The position numbers were made by a program, and so were the translations under genes. Positions 7,874 to 13,757 of a stretch of 18,730 nt of DNA are shown here, one piece after another. Every line of letters begins with the position of its first letter. Within the stretch, counting starts at the first letter, position 1. Under the pieces are notes generated by a model. The model worked only from the letters and a program-made list of their open reading frames with translations. It did not search any database and was not told where the DNA came from. The stretch comes from Planctomycetota bacterium (GTDB lineage Bacteria; Planctomycetota; Phycisphaerae; Sedimentisphaerales; Anaerobacaceae), in NCBI GenBank assembly GCA_017885385.1, contig JAFNGF010000202.1, positions 191 through 18,920 on the forward strand, written 5' to 3'.

Positions 7874-9067
7874 ATGAGAAAGGCTGCCTTTATTTATTCC
7901 CAGGAGCTTGAGAAGTATCATTACCCGCCGGAGCATCCGTTTAATGTTGACCGGGCTAAAAAACTGCGCCAGGTTCTTAGGTCCATAGGCCTTCTATCGG
8001 GAGATGGCCCCCTGCTTTGGGACCCCGCGAAGCGGGAACCCTCGCAGGGGCAAGCTTGGCCCCGCGCAGGCGGGGCTGAAGTAGCACCAACGCCAGCCAA
8101 GAGAATAGTCCTGAAGAAATTTCACTCAGCTCCCTACCTGCACGCCCTGCAAACCGCCTCAAAGGGCCGATGGGACGCGGAGGCACTCGAAATGGGAATA
8201 GGCACGGGTGACTGTCCCGTTTTCAAAGGAATGTACGAATATTCGGCCCTGGCCTGCGGAGCAACGCTTACCGGGGCAAAGCTGATTCTGACAGGCTCCG
8301 TCGACGTGGCGTTCAATCCCTCCGGCGGCTTTCATCACGCAGGACCGGAGAAAGCGTCCGGCTTCTGCTATATCAACGACGTAGCTGTTGCCTGCATCAT
8401 CCTGGCAGAGCGGGGAAAACGGGTCCTCTATCTCGATGTGGACGTCCATTATGGCGACGGAGTCGCCGAGGCATTCTACGAGCGCTCCGACGTGATGACC
8501 ATATCACTGCACGAGACGCCGAAGGTCTTATTTCCTGGCACGGGCTTCGAGGACCAGATCGGGACCGGGCAAGGCAAGGGCTACTGTGTGAACATCCCTC
8601 TGCCGGTCGGCACTTACGACCAGGCATATATGAAAGCGTTTGAAGAGATTGCGCTGCCGCTAATTGGCGCTTTCAACGGCGATGTATTTGTGCTGCAATT
8701 AGGAGCCGATGCCCTGGCGGGCGACCCTCTGGCGCACCTTCGTCTGACCAACAATGTCTATGCCGATATTATCGATCATGTGCTACGCTTCAATAGGCCG
8801 ATTCTCGCCACTGGCGGCGGCGGATACAACATAGACAATACGGTAAGAGCCTGGGCTCTTGACTGGGCCGCCTTGTGCGGTGTGCAGACAGGTCAGGATG
8901 CAAACCCCACCGTGGCGGGTGTTATGCTTGAAAACACAGAATGGCAGGGCGGCCTAAGAGATAGATTTCTGGCCGTAAGCACTCAACAGCAGAAAACCGT
9001 AATGCCTGCGATTGAGGCCACGATCCAGACGCTAAAAGCAAAGCTGTTTCCGATCCACGGCCTGTAG
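7874..9067 (+). CDS. acuC: AcuC-type histone-deacetylase-family protein (lysine deacetylase)
   Basis: Zn-dependent deacetylase of the AcuC/HDAC class, 397 residues. Active-site residues are complete: the histidine pair in GGFHHAGP (H154, H155), zinc ligands in DVDVHYGDG (D190, H192) and GADALAGDP (D279), and the transition-state tyrosine in GGGGYN (Y318). In Bacillus, AcuC removes acetyl groups from acetyl-CoA synthetase that AcuA put on. Here it follows the CoA-transferase-GNAT gene by 24 bases and faces acs, so the same antagonism is a natural inference. Odd: residues about 50-70 come from a GC-rich palindromic repeat lying in frame (8019-8083) between the first helix region and the conserved HSAPYLHAL, so this copy is about 20 residues longer there than expected. 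It does not break the frame. The gene ends before a strong hairpin at 9093-9113. Confidence 0.94.
   Translation: MRKAAFIYSQELEKYHYPPEHPFNVDRAKKLRQVLRSIGLLSGDGPLLWDPAKREPSQGQAWPRAGGAEVAPTPAKRIVLKKFHSAPYLHALQTASKGRWDAEALEMGIGTGDCPVFKGMYEYSALACGATLTGAKLILTGSVDVAFNPSGGFHHAGPEKASGFCYINDVAVACIILAERGKRVLYLDVDVHYGDGVAEAFYERSDVMTISLHETPKVLFPGTGFEDQIGTGQGKGYCVNIPLPVGTYDQAYMKAFEEIALPLIGAFNGDVFVLQLGADALAGDPLAHLRLTNNVYADIIDHVLRFNRPILATGGGGYNIDNTVRAWALDWAALCGVQTGQDANPTVAGVMLENTEWQGGLRDRFLAVSTQQQKTVMPAIEATIQTLKAKLFPIHGL
8019..8083. repeat. GC-rich palindromic repeat inside acuC
   Basis: Chain of small palindromes: CCCGC-GAA-GCGGG (8024-8036), CCCT-CGC-AGGG (8039-8049) and CCCCGC-GCAG-GCGGGG (8060-8075), with CAAGCTTG between the last two. 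The 34 bases 8042-8075 match 13610-13643 in the intergenic region with a single mismatch, which proves a dispersed repeat family. Inside acuC it is translated in frame as a D/P/A/K/R/E/G-rich segment. Confidence 0.9.
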
Positions 9068-9092
9068 TTTCGTCAACTCCGCTAAAGAAGAA

Positions 9093-9113
9093 CCGTCGCC
9101 GTGCCGGCGACGG
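9093..9113 (-). terminator. Hairpin terminator between convergent acuC and acs-satP
   Basis: Perfect 9-base stem CCGTCGCCG / CGGCGACGG with loop TGC. Read on the minus strand, the stem is followed at once by TTCTTCTTT, a reasonable U-tract, so it should end the acs-satP transcript. On the plus strand the nearest T-run is about 20 bases on (9132-9137), so acuC termination here is less sure, although a bidirectional role is likely. Confidence 0.75.
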
Positions 9114-9129
9114 CTAAACGCCAACCAGG

Positions 9130-9729
9130 CTATTTTTTGACCGGCCCCAGAGGAAGTATAGTCGTGCCGTAGACTTCATTCAGGACCTGAGCCAAAGCCG
9201 TATATATCGCTGAAAATCCGCAGAAAATCCCTTCGTAACCTGCAAGTCGCGTTACAGCGGCGCTGCCGGTGATGTCACCAAGAGCCAGCAGAAAGAATAA
9301 CAGTGCTAATGAGGCGAACACTACCTGCAGCGCGCAGTTGAGTCTCAATGTGCCAAAAAACATAACCAGTGTGAACAGCCCCCACATAAAAAGGTATGCT
9401 GCCATAGCACGGGGCTCGGCCGCATCGGCCCATCCGACCTTCGGTGCGACCCACAGAAACACCAAGGACAGCCAGAAAAGGCCGTAGGAGCAAAACGCGG
9501 TCGTGCCGAAGGTGTTATTTTTCTTCCACTCCATTATCCCTGCAATTATTTGCGCGGCGCCCCCATAGCAAATGCCCATTCCCAAAATCATTGCCCCCAA
9601 TTTATACAGGCCCGCGTTGTGCAGGTTCAATAGTACGGTGGTCATCCCAAACCCCATCAACCCGAGAGGCGCAGGGTTAGCTGTGGTGTCTTTAATCTGG
9701 GTTACGCCGCTAATTGCTTCTTTGTCCAT
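9130..9729 (-). CDS. satP: Acetate/succinate transporter, GPR1/FUN34/YaaH (AceTr) family
   Basis: Inner-membrane monocarboxylate uptake protein, 199 residues, with about six transmembrane segments and the signature NPAPLGL at 18-24, followed by GFGMTTVLLNLHNAG. Family members carry acetate (and succinate) with protons. AAGGAG lies seven bases before the ATG. It is 39 bases downstream of acs on the same strand, without a promoter-like sequence between them, so the two are co-transcribed: import and immediate activation of acetate. The C-terminus has no unusual extension. Confidence 0.95.
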   Translation of the reverse strand: MDKEAISGVTQIKDTTANPAPLGLMGFGMTTVLLNLHNAGLYKLGAMILGMGICYGGAAQIIAGIMEWKKNNTFGTTAFCSYGLFWLSLVFLWVAPKVGWADAAEPRAMAAYLFMWGLFTLVMFFGTLRLNCALQVVFASLALLFFLLALGDITGSAAVTRLAGYEGIFCGFSAIYTALAQVLNEVYGTTILPLGPVKK

Positions 9730-9768
9730 GTTCAGGCTCCTTGGTATGTGCGCAATACGAGTTGTTTC

Positions 9769-11748
9769 TCAGCCCCGCCCTTCGATTAAGGACTGAACTA
9801 CGTCCGGGTCGGCCAAAGTAGTAATGTCGCCCAAATCATCCGTTCTTTTCTCGGCTATCTTGCGCAGGATTCGGCGCATAATCTTGCCTGAGCGGGTCTT
9901 GGGAAGTCCCGGAGCAAACTGAATTGCCTCCGGTGCGGCGATGGCCCCAATTTCCTTGCGAACATGCTTAATAAGCTCGCCCTTCAACTCTTCGCTCTCC
10001 TGGACACCTCTTTTGACTGTAACAAAAGCATACAGCGCCTGGCCTTTAATCTCGTGAGGTATCGGCACAACTGCGGCTTCGGCGACTTTTGCATGGCTGA
10101 CCAGAGCGCTTTCGACTTCCGCTGTGCCGATACGGTGGCCCGAAACATTGACGACATCGTCTATTCTGCCCATTAACCAGTAGTCACCATCCTCATCGAC
10201 CCGACAGCCGTCCGCAGTAAAATAGACGCTCTCAAAGAGAATGAAGTACGTATCAATAAACCTGTCATGGTCGCCCCACATCGTGCTCATCATTCCGGGC
10301 CAGGGCCTGCGTATGCACAGCTTTCCTCCTTCGTTTATTGCGCACTCAGTTCCATTGTCTCGCAAGACGACCGGGTCGACGCCGAAGAAAGGCCGGGAAG
10401 CGCTGCCGGGTTTTAACGTATGGGCGCCCGGCAACGGCGTAATCAAAATACCGCCCGTCTCCGTCTGCCACCAGGTATCGACAATCGGGCGCTGGCTGCG
10501 GCCGATTTTCTCATGATACCATATCCAGGCTTCAGGATTTATCGGCTCGCCTACCGTCCCCAGCACGCGCAGCGAATTTAGCTTATACTTGGCAGGCCAT
10601 TCGTCGCCAAGCCGCATCAAAGCACGAATAGCAGTTGGTGCAGTGTAAAAAACCGTAACGCCGAATTTGTCACATATATGCCAGAAACGCCCGGCGTCGG
10701 GATACGTCGGGACCCCCTCAAACATCAACGATGTGGCGCCGTTTGCCAGCGGACCGTAAACGATGTAGCTGTGTCCTGTCACCCAGCCGATGTCCGCGGT
10801 GCACCAGTAAATATCGTCATCGTGAATGTTGAAGATGACTTTGTGGCTGAAGCTGACCTGCACCAAGTATCCGCCCGTAGTATGGACCACACCTTTTGGC
10901 TTTCCGGTCGAGCCGGATGTATAAAGGATAAAGAGTGGATCGTCAGCGTTCATAGGCTGCGGCTCACACTTTTTGGCTGCCTTAGCCATCTCGTCATGAT
11001 ACCACGTGTCCCTGCCTAGCTTCATATTGCAGGGGTCGCCATTGACCTTAACAACGATAACCTTCTCAATACTCGGCGTATTTTCCAGCGCCTCATCCGC
11101 GATGTTCTTCAGCGGAATATGCTTGCCCGCACGTAATGAAATATTGGAAGTGACCAGCATTCTGCAATCGGAGTCGTTAATGCGTCCCTGGAGTGATTCT
11201 GCGCTGAATCCTCCGAAGACGACAGAGTGGATAGCGCCAATGCGGGCGCACGCAAGCATTGCAATTGGCAGCTCGGGCACCATCGGCAGATAAACGGCTA
11301 CTCGATCGCCTTTTCTGATGCCTTTCGACTTGAGGACATTAGCGAATTTGCAGACTTCCTGGTGCAATTCTTCGTAAGTAAGCTTCCTGACAGCGTCCTC
11401 TGCTTCGCCCTGCCAGATGATTGCGGTTTTCTTTGCGATTGGGGTGCCCAGGTGGCGGTCGAGGCAGTTGTAAGATACGTTCAACTGGCCGTCAGCAAAC
11501 CAAGTGTGCTCAATTATACGGTTTTTGACGTCCCAGGTATAGCGAAGGCTCTCGGTCGGTTCCTTGTACCAGCTGATGCTTTTTGCCTGTTCCAGCCAAA
11601 AACCGTCCGGATCGTTAAGCGAGCGCTCCCACATCTGCTGGTACTGCTCAAGGCTGGTTATGTATGCGTTGGCCTTAATCGCCCGCGACGGCGGAAAGGT
11701 ACGCTTCTCAATCATAAGTGAATCGATAGCTTTCTGCGCTTCTGCCAT
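9769..11748 (-). CDS. acs: Acetyl-CoA synthetase (AMP-forming)
   Basis: High-affinity acetate activation: acetate + ATP + CoA gives acetyl-CoA + AMP + PPi. 659 residues, the standard length. The family N-terminus (YKEPTESLRYTWDVKNRIIEHTWF region), the adenylation loop TSGSTGKPKG (277-286), the GHRIGT region (537-542) and the C-terminal PKTRSGKIMRR (K622) are all present. K622 is the lysine acetylated by Pat/AcuA in characterised Acs proteins and restored by deacetylases (CobB/SIR2 or AcuC). Strong Shine-Dalgarno AAGGAG just upstream of ATG 11748. A sigma-70-like promoter lies at 11920-11948 and gives a leader of about 165 bases. Followed by satP, and facing the acd/CoA-transferase-GNAT/acuC operon. 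Identification is certain; acetylation control is inferred. Confidence 0.98.
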   Translation of the reverse strand: MAEAQKAIDSLMIEKRTFPPSRAIKANAYITSLEQYQQMWERSLNDPDGFWLEQAKSISWYKEPTESLRYTWDVKNRIIEHTWFADGQLNVSYNCLDRHLGTPIAKKTAIIWQGEAEDAVRKLTYEELHQEVCKFANVLKSKGIRKGDRVAVYLPMVPELPIAMLACARIGAIHSVVFGGFSAESLQGRINDSDCRMLVTSNISLRAGKHIPLKNIADEALENTPSIEKVIVVKVNGDPCNMKLGRDTWYHDEMAKAAKKCEPQPMNADDPLFILYTSGSTGKPKGVVHTTGGYLVQVSFSHKVIFNIHDDDIYWCTADIGWVTGHSYIVYGPLANGATSLMFEGVPTYPDAGRFWHICDKFGVTVFYTAPTAIRALMRLGDEWPAKYKLNSLRVLGTVGEPINPEAWIWYHEKIGRSQRPIVDTWWQTETGGILITPLPGAHTLKPGSASRPFFGVDPVVLRDNGTECAINEGGKLCIRRPWPGMMSTMWGDHDRFIDTYFILFESVYFTADGCRVDEDGDYWLMGRIDDVVNVSGHRIGTAEVESALVSHAKVAEAAVVPIPHEIKGQALYAFVTVKRGVQESEELKGELIKHVRKEIGAIAAPEAIQFAPGLPKTRSGKIMRRILRKIAEKRTDDLGDITTLADPDVVQSLIEGRG

Positions 11749-11919
11749 ACTACTCTCCTTTTCGGGTAATCAGACCCATCGTTCGTGAGAAAGTCTCGTT
11801 TATAGCCCCTGCCAAAATAATCCGCCGGCACAAAATAAGCATTTCAGCCCACACGCAAGACGGGTTATCATTAACTGCTCCGAGCCGACGAAAACAGAAC
11901 TTTTAGATTACGTCCGACC

Positions 11920-11948
11920 GTTATAAATTTCAACCCAAAACTTGTCAA
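11920..11948 (-). promoter_or_regulatory. Sigma-70-type promoter of acs-satP
   Basis: On the minus strand, TTGACA (11943-11948), a 17-base spacer, then TATAAC (11920-11925). That is a perfect -35 and a five-of-six -10 with ideal spacing. The expected start of transcription is near 11913. The 14 bases from the -35 onward (TTGACAAGTTTTGG) match the promoter of the barrel-protein gene except for one base. Confidence 0.75.
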
Positions 11949-11960
11949 ATTCGGAATTTG
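11946..11960. promoter_or_regulatory. Palindrome overlapping the acs -35 box (possible operator)
   Basis: CAAATTC-G-GAATTTG is a perfect 7-base inverted repeat around one central base, overlapping the upstream half of the -35 hexamer. Its position suits a repressor or activator site. It could instead be a stray copy of the AAATTCG repeat seen inside the mutase gene. No regulator gene is in the window. Confidence 0.45.
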
Positions 11961-12061
11961 GCCTTTGCCCAAACATTTACGGGCCATTCTCCTGCAACCA
12001 TCTTAATCTACGGCTGTAAGCCCGCGGTGTAATTGCCCTATACGAAAATCGCCCACGGTCA

Positions 12062-12820
12062 TCAGAACACATATCTGAGGCTCAGGACACAGTACGTCAA
12101 GTCGTCCGTGCAGACCGTGTCCTCCATTGATATCTGATAGTAAACGCCCGGCAAAAAAGACAGATGCTCGCTGATCTGCAATTGTGTTGATGCTCCAAAA
12201 GTGGCGTATGACCAGTCGTGAGCAACACCGCCAAGCCCGTCCGTATAGGCGACCTCCGAAGATAGCTGAATCGGTTTAGCAACTTCCTGGACGTTCAGAT
12301 CGTAACAGAGCCTGAAGCGATGGACCCAGCCGGTGATATTGTGATGAACATAACCGCTGCCGGCCGGATACTCATAATGAGCAATGTATCCGGGAACGAA
12401 TCCTTTGGGCATAATATTGGGCCAAGAAAAGGCGTATATCCATTCCCACGTGGTGTTAGCTACATTGCGTGCCAGGCCGGGATAGTGCTCGTAGCCGGCA
12501 CTGAGGTCATAATTCATTGCGTAGGGCGTCTCATCAAAAACCTGGCCTTTGTAGTACGGTCTGTAGTCAAACCTTTGCTGGTCAACATAGCCGCTCGCTG
12601 TGGCATTGCGGTGAGTGACGTTCAGTCCAAAGCCGGTGCCGTACAGGTCGATATCGATCGTCTTAAATAATGCGCCTTGCTGGCCATAGGCTTTAACGCC
12701 CTTACTCAGCCATCTGCTCAGGTAGCTAAATTCCAGAGTGACGCCCAGGTTATCTTGCTCAGCCGCAGCGCTGCCAATCGCAGATGACAGCACCGCCACG
12801 ATCACCAAGATTCTTTTCAT
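12062..12820 (-). CDS. Secreted, probable outer-membrane beta-barrel protein
   Basis: Unassigned protein of 252 residues. It starts with a clear signal peptide (MKRILVIVAVLSSAIGSAAA, cleavage likely before EQDN). The mature part is rich in alternating aromatic/polar strands (LEFSYLSRWLSKGVK, FDYRPYYKGQVF, AHYEYPAGSGYVHHNI) and ends in LSLRYVF, the terminal aromatic typical of outer-membrane barrels. Overall it resembles small porin-like proteins, but I do not recognise a specific family. I chose ATG 12820 over the upstream frame start at 12913 because the signal peptide begins there and because a consensus promoter at 12903-12930 overlaps the longer version. Its promoter shares 13 of 14 bases with that of acs, so a role in acetate or small-acid passage across the outer membrane is a reasonable guess but unproven. 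Confidence 0.72.
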   Translation of the reverse strand: MKRILVIVAVLSSAIGSAAAEQDNLGVTLEFSYLSRWLSKGVKAYGQQGALFKTIDIDLYGTGFGLNVTHRNATASGYVDQQRFDYRPYYKGQVFDETPYAMNYDLSAGYEHYPGLARNVANTTWEWIYAFSWPNIMPKGFVPGYIAHYEYPAGSGYVHHNITGWVHRFRLCYDLNVQEVAKPIQLSSEVAYTDGLGGVAHDWSYATFGASTQLQISEHLSFLPGVYYQISMEDTVCTDDLTYCVLSLRYVF

Positions 12821-12902
12821 AGTTCTGCACCCCAGCGGCCTAAAAAGCCGGAAAAGCGAACGTGCACCGTCAAACCACAAAACCAAAAAGGTAAAAGCTG
12901 GG

Positions 12903-12930
12903 ATTATACGCAAAGACCAAGACTTGTCAA
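12903..12930 (-). promoter_or_regulatory. Consensus sigma-70-type promoter of the barrel-protein gene
   Basis: On the minus strand, TTGACA (12925-12930), a 16-base spacer, then TATAAT (12903-12908): both hexamers perfect. Transcription should start near 12896, leaving a 75-base leader before ATG 12820. TTGACAAGTCTTGG here differs from the acs promoter at one base out of 14. Confidence 0.8.
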
Positions 12931-13031
12931 CCTAAACAGGAAGAGATTTTGGGATAGGAAGGGAACATCGTATCCCCCTGGTGAGGATAAAATGCATGAC
13001 CGACAGGAGCTATAAGCAGCTCAAGAAGTTA

Positions 13032-13061
13032 TGGCAGGGGCTGGGGGGAAAACCCCTGCCA
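13032..13061. repeat. GC-rich hairpin TGGCAGGGG / CCCCTGCCA
   Basis: A 9-base perfect stem (13032-13040 with 13053-13061) and a 12-base loop containing GGGGGG. No T-run follows on either strand, so it is not a standard terminator. It looks like another dispersed palindromic element. Confidence 0.65.
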
Positions 13062-13089
13062 AAACGGCCAAAATCCTCTTGAAAAAATA

Positions 13090-13126
13090 GGTCCTCCAGA
13101 AAACACTTAAGGTTTTTTGGAGGACC
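13090..13126 (+). promoter_or_regulatory. Long hairpin covering the ribosome-binding site of the transposase remnant
   Basis: Two 15-base arms (13090-13104 and 13112-13126) pair with a single G-T wobble around a 7-base loop ACTTAAG. The right arm contains GGAGG (13119-13123), nine bases before the ATG at 13133, so the folded RNA would hide the ribosome-binding site. It could also be the left inverted-repeat end of the element, or both. Confidence 0.65.
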
Positions 13127-13132
13127 ACAAGG

Positions 13133-13407
13133 ATGAAACCTCTAAACTATTTTGAGCAGATTGTAAGGATGCCAAACAAAGCTGACAAGTACGATCTAAG
13201 ACTAAGAATGATAAAACACGCCCTCACGTACGGCGTAAAGCCCGTAGCAAGGGTCTTTGTAACCACTGCAAAGACCGTGCGAAAGTGGCTGAACCGTTAC
13301 CGCCAGGAACGCCCCGTTGGCCTGGGGCCGCCCTTGCGCCTGCGAAGACAGGGGCCGCCTATGAGCATCACGCGGCAAAGATTAGGCTGATTACCGGACC
13401 GGAATGA
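13133..13407 (+). pseudogene. Decayed transposase N-terminus (helix-turn-helix, IS481-like)
   Basis: The open frame from ATG 13133 encodes 85 residues. Residues about 15-60 look like the helix-turn-helix DNA-binding start of IS481/IS630-type transposases: MIKHALTYGVKPVARVF, then TTAKTVRKWLNRYRQER. After RYRQER the frame becomes arginine/proline-rich and stops at 13388-13390. The expected continuation seems to resume in another frame as APAKTGAAYEHHAAKIRL, stopping near 13407. A frameshift or small GC-rich insertion about 13310-13350 would explain this. No catalytic DDE domain follows, so it is a dead remnant. The family assignment is by HTH pattern only and is moderate. Confidence 0.6.
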
Positions 13408-13427
13408 CAACTACAGTCAGGTACACA

Positions 13428-13456
13428 TTGATTCGACGGCCTTATTATGTTAGAAT
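13428..13456 (+). promoter_or_regulatory. Candidate extended -10 promoter for the CotH-type gene
   Basis: TTGATT (13428-13433), a 17-base spacer, then TAGAAT (13451-13456) preceded by TG at 13448-13449, an extended -10. It matches four of six and five of six bases of the consensus. It would give a leader of nearly 300 bases through the repeat region. A closer start cannot be ruled out. Confidence 0.45.
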
Positions 13457-13590
13457 ATATAAGGCTGGACTTTTCGGTTCACCTTCCGGCTACCGCTCGG
13501 CGCTTCGCCGAGACGAGCTATTAAATGCTTTTTTGGCTGGGTACGAATTTAGACACGGATTCACACTGCTAAAAAGCAAGTCCGCCGCTC

Positions 13591-13667
13591 GCCCGCCATA
13601 CCCCTGCGTTCGCAGGGGCAAGCTTGCCCCCGCGCAGGCGGGGGTCTTGCGGGTAAATCTGGCGGGC
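13591..13667. repeat. GC-rich cloverleaf-like palindromic repeat (intergenic copy)
   Basis: Outer arms GCCCGCCA (13591-13598) and TGGCGGGC (13660-13667) enclose two inner hairpins: CCCCTGCG-TT-CGCAGGGG (13601-13618) and CCCCCGC-GCAG-GCGGGGG (13627-13644), with CAAGCTTG between them. The 34 bases 13610-13643 recur in acuC with one mismatch. A shorter relative lies at 18115-18135. Confidence 0.88.
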
Positions 13668-13757
13668 AAGCTTGTCTAATCCTTCGACCCAGCTCAGGGC
13701 AGGTCTGTGAAATCTGTGGCCGTTTTTGGCTGGTGCAAGCGACGAGTGAATGCGTCA

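Larger units (their letters stand above)
11749..12061. other. Intergenic region upstream of acs
   Basis: 313 bases between acs and the barrel-protein gene, both on the minus strand. It holds the acs promoter (11920-11948), a 15-base palindrome over its -35 end (11946-11960) and a roughly 160-base acs leader without a recognisable riboswitch. No clear intrinsic terminator for the barrel-protein gene was found; an imperfect CGGCT...GCCCG hairpin near 12011-12024 is too weak. Confidence 0.6.
12821..13132. other. Intergenic region between the barrel-protein gene and transposase remnant
   Basis: 312 bases holding the barrel-protein promoter (12903-12930), a 9-base-stem GC hairpin (13032-13061) and the long hairpin before the transposase ATG (13090-13126). 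Nothing that looks coding was found; the rest of the stretch from 12931 to 13031 shows no recognisable feature. Confidence 0.6.
13408..13757. other. Repeat-rich intergenic region before the CotH-type gene
   Basis: 350 bases without a credible gene. It holds a promoter-like site at 13428-13456, a hairpin CTCGGCG-CTT-CGCCGAG at 13496-13512, the GC-rich cloverleaf repeat at 13591-13667, and short phrases (near 13545-13560 and 13680-13720) that look like decayed dispersed repeats. An open frame at 13404-13679 crosses the repeat and shows no protein-like signal. Confidence 0.6.

Noticed and set aside
11749..11913. Riboswitch in the acs leader
   Set aside because: The leader is long enough, but no conserved riboswitch core or strong competing hairpins could be recognised by eye.
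12821..12913. Upstream start for the barrel-protein gene
   Set aside because: It overlaps a consensus promoter (12903-12930) and would bury the clear signal peptide that begins at 12820.
13404..13679. Open frame of 91 codons on the plus strand
   Set aside because: It starts in the transposase remnant, runs through the cloverleaf repeat and has no protein-like features.
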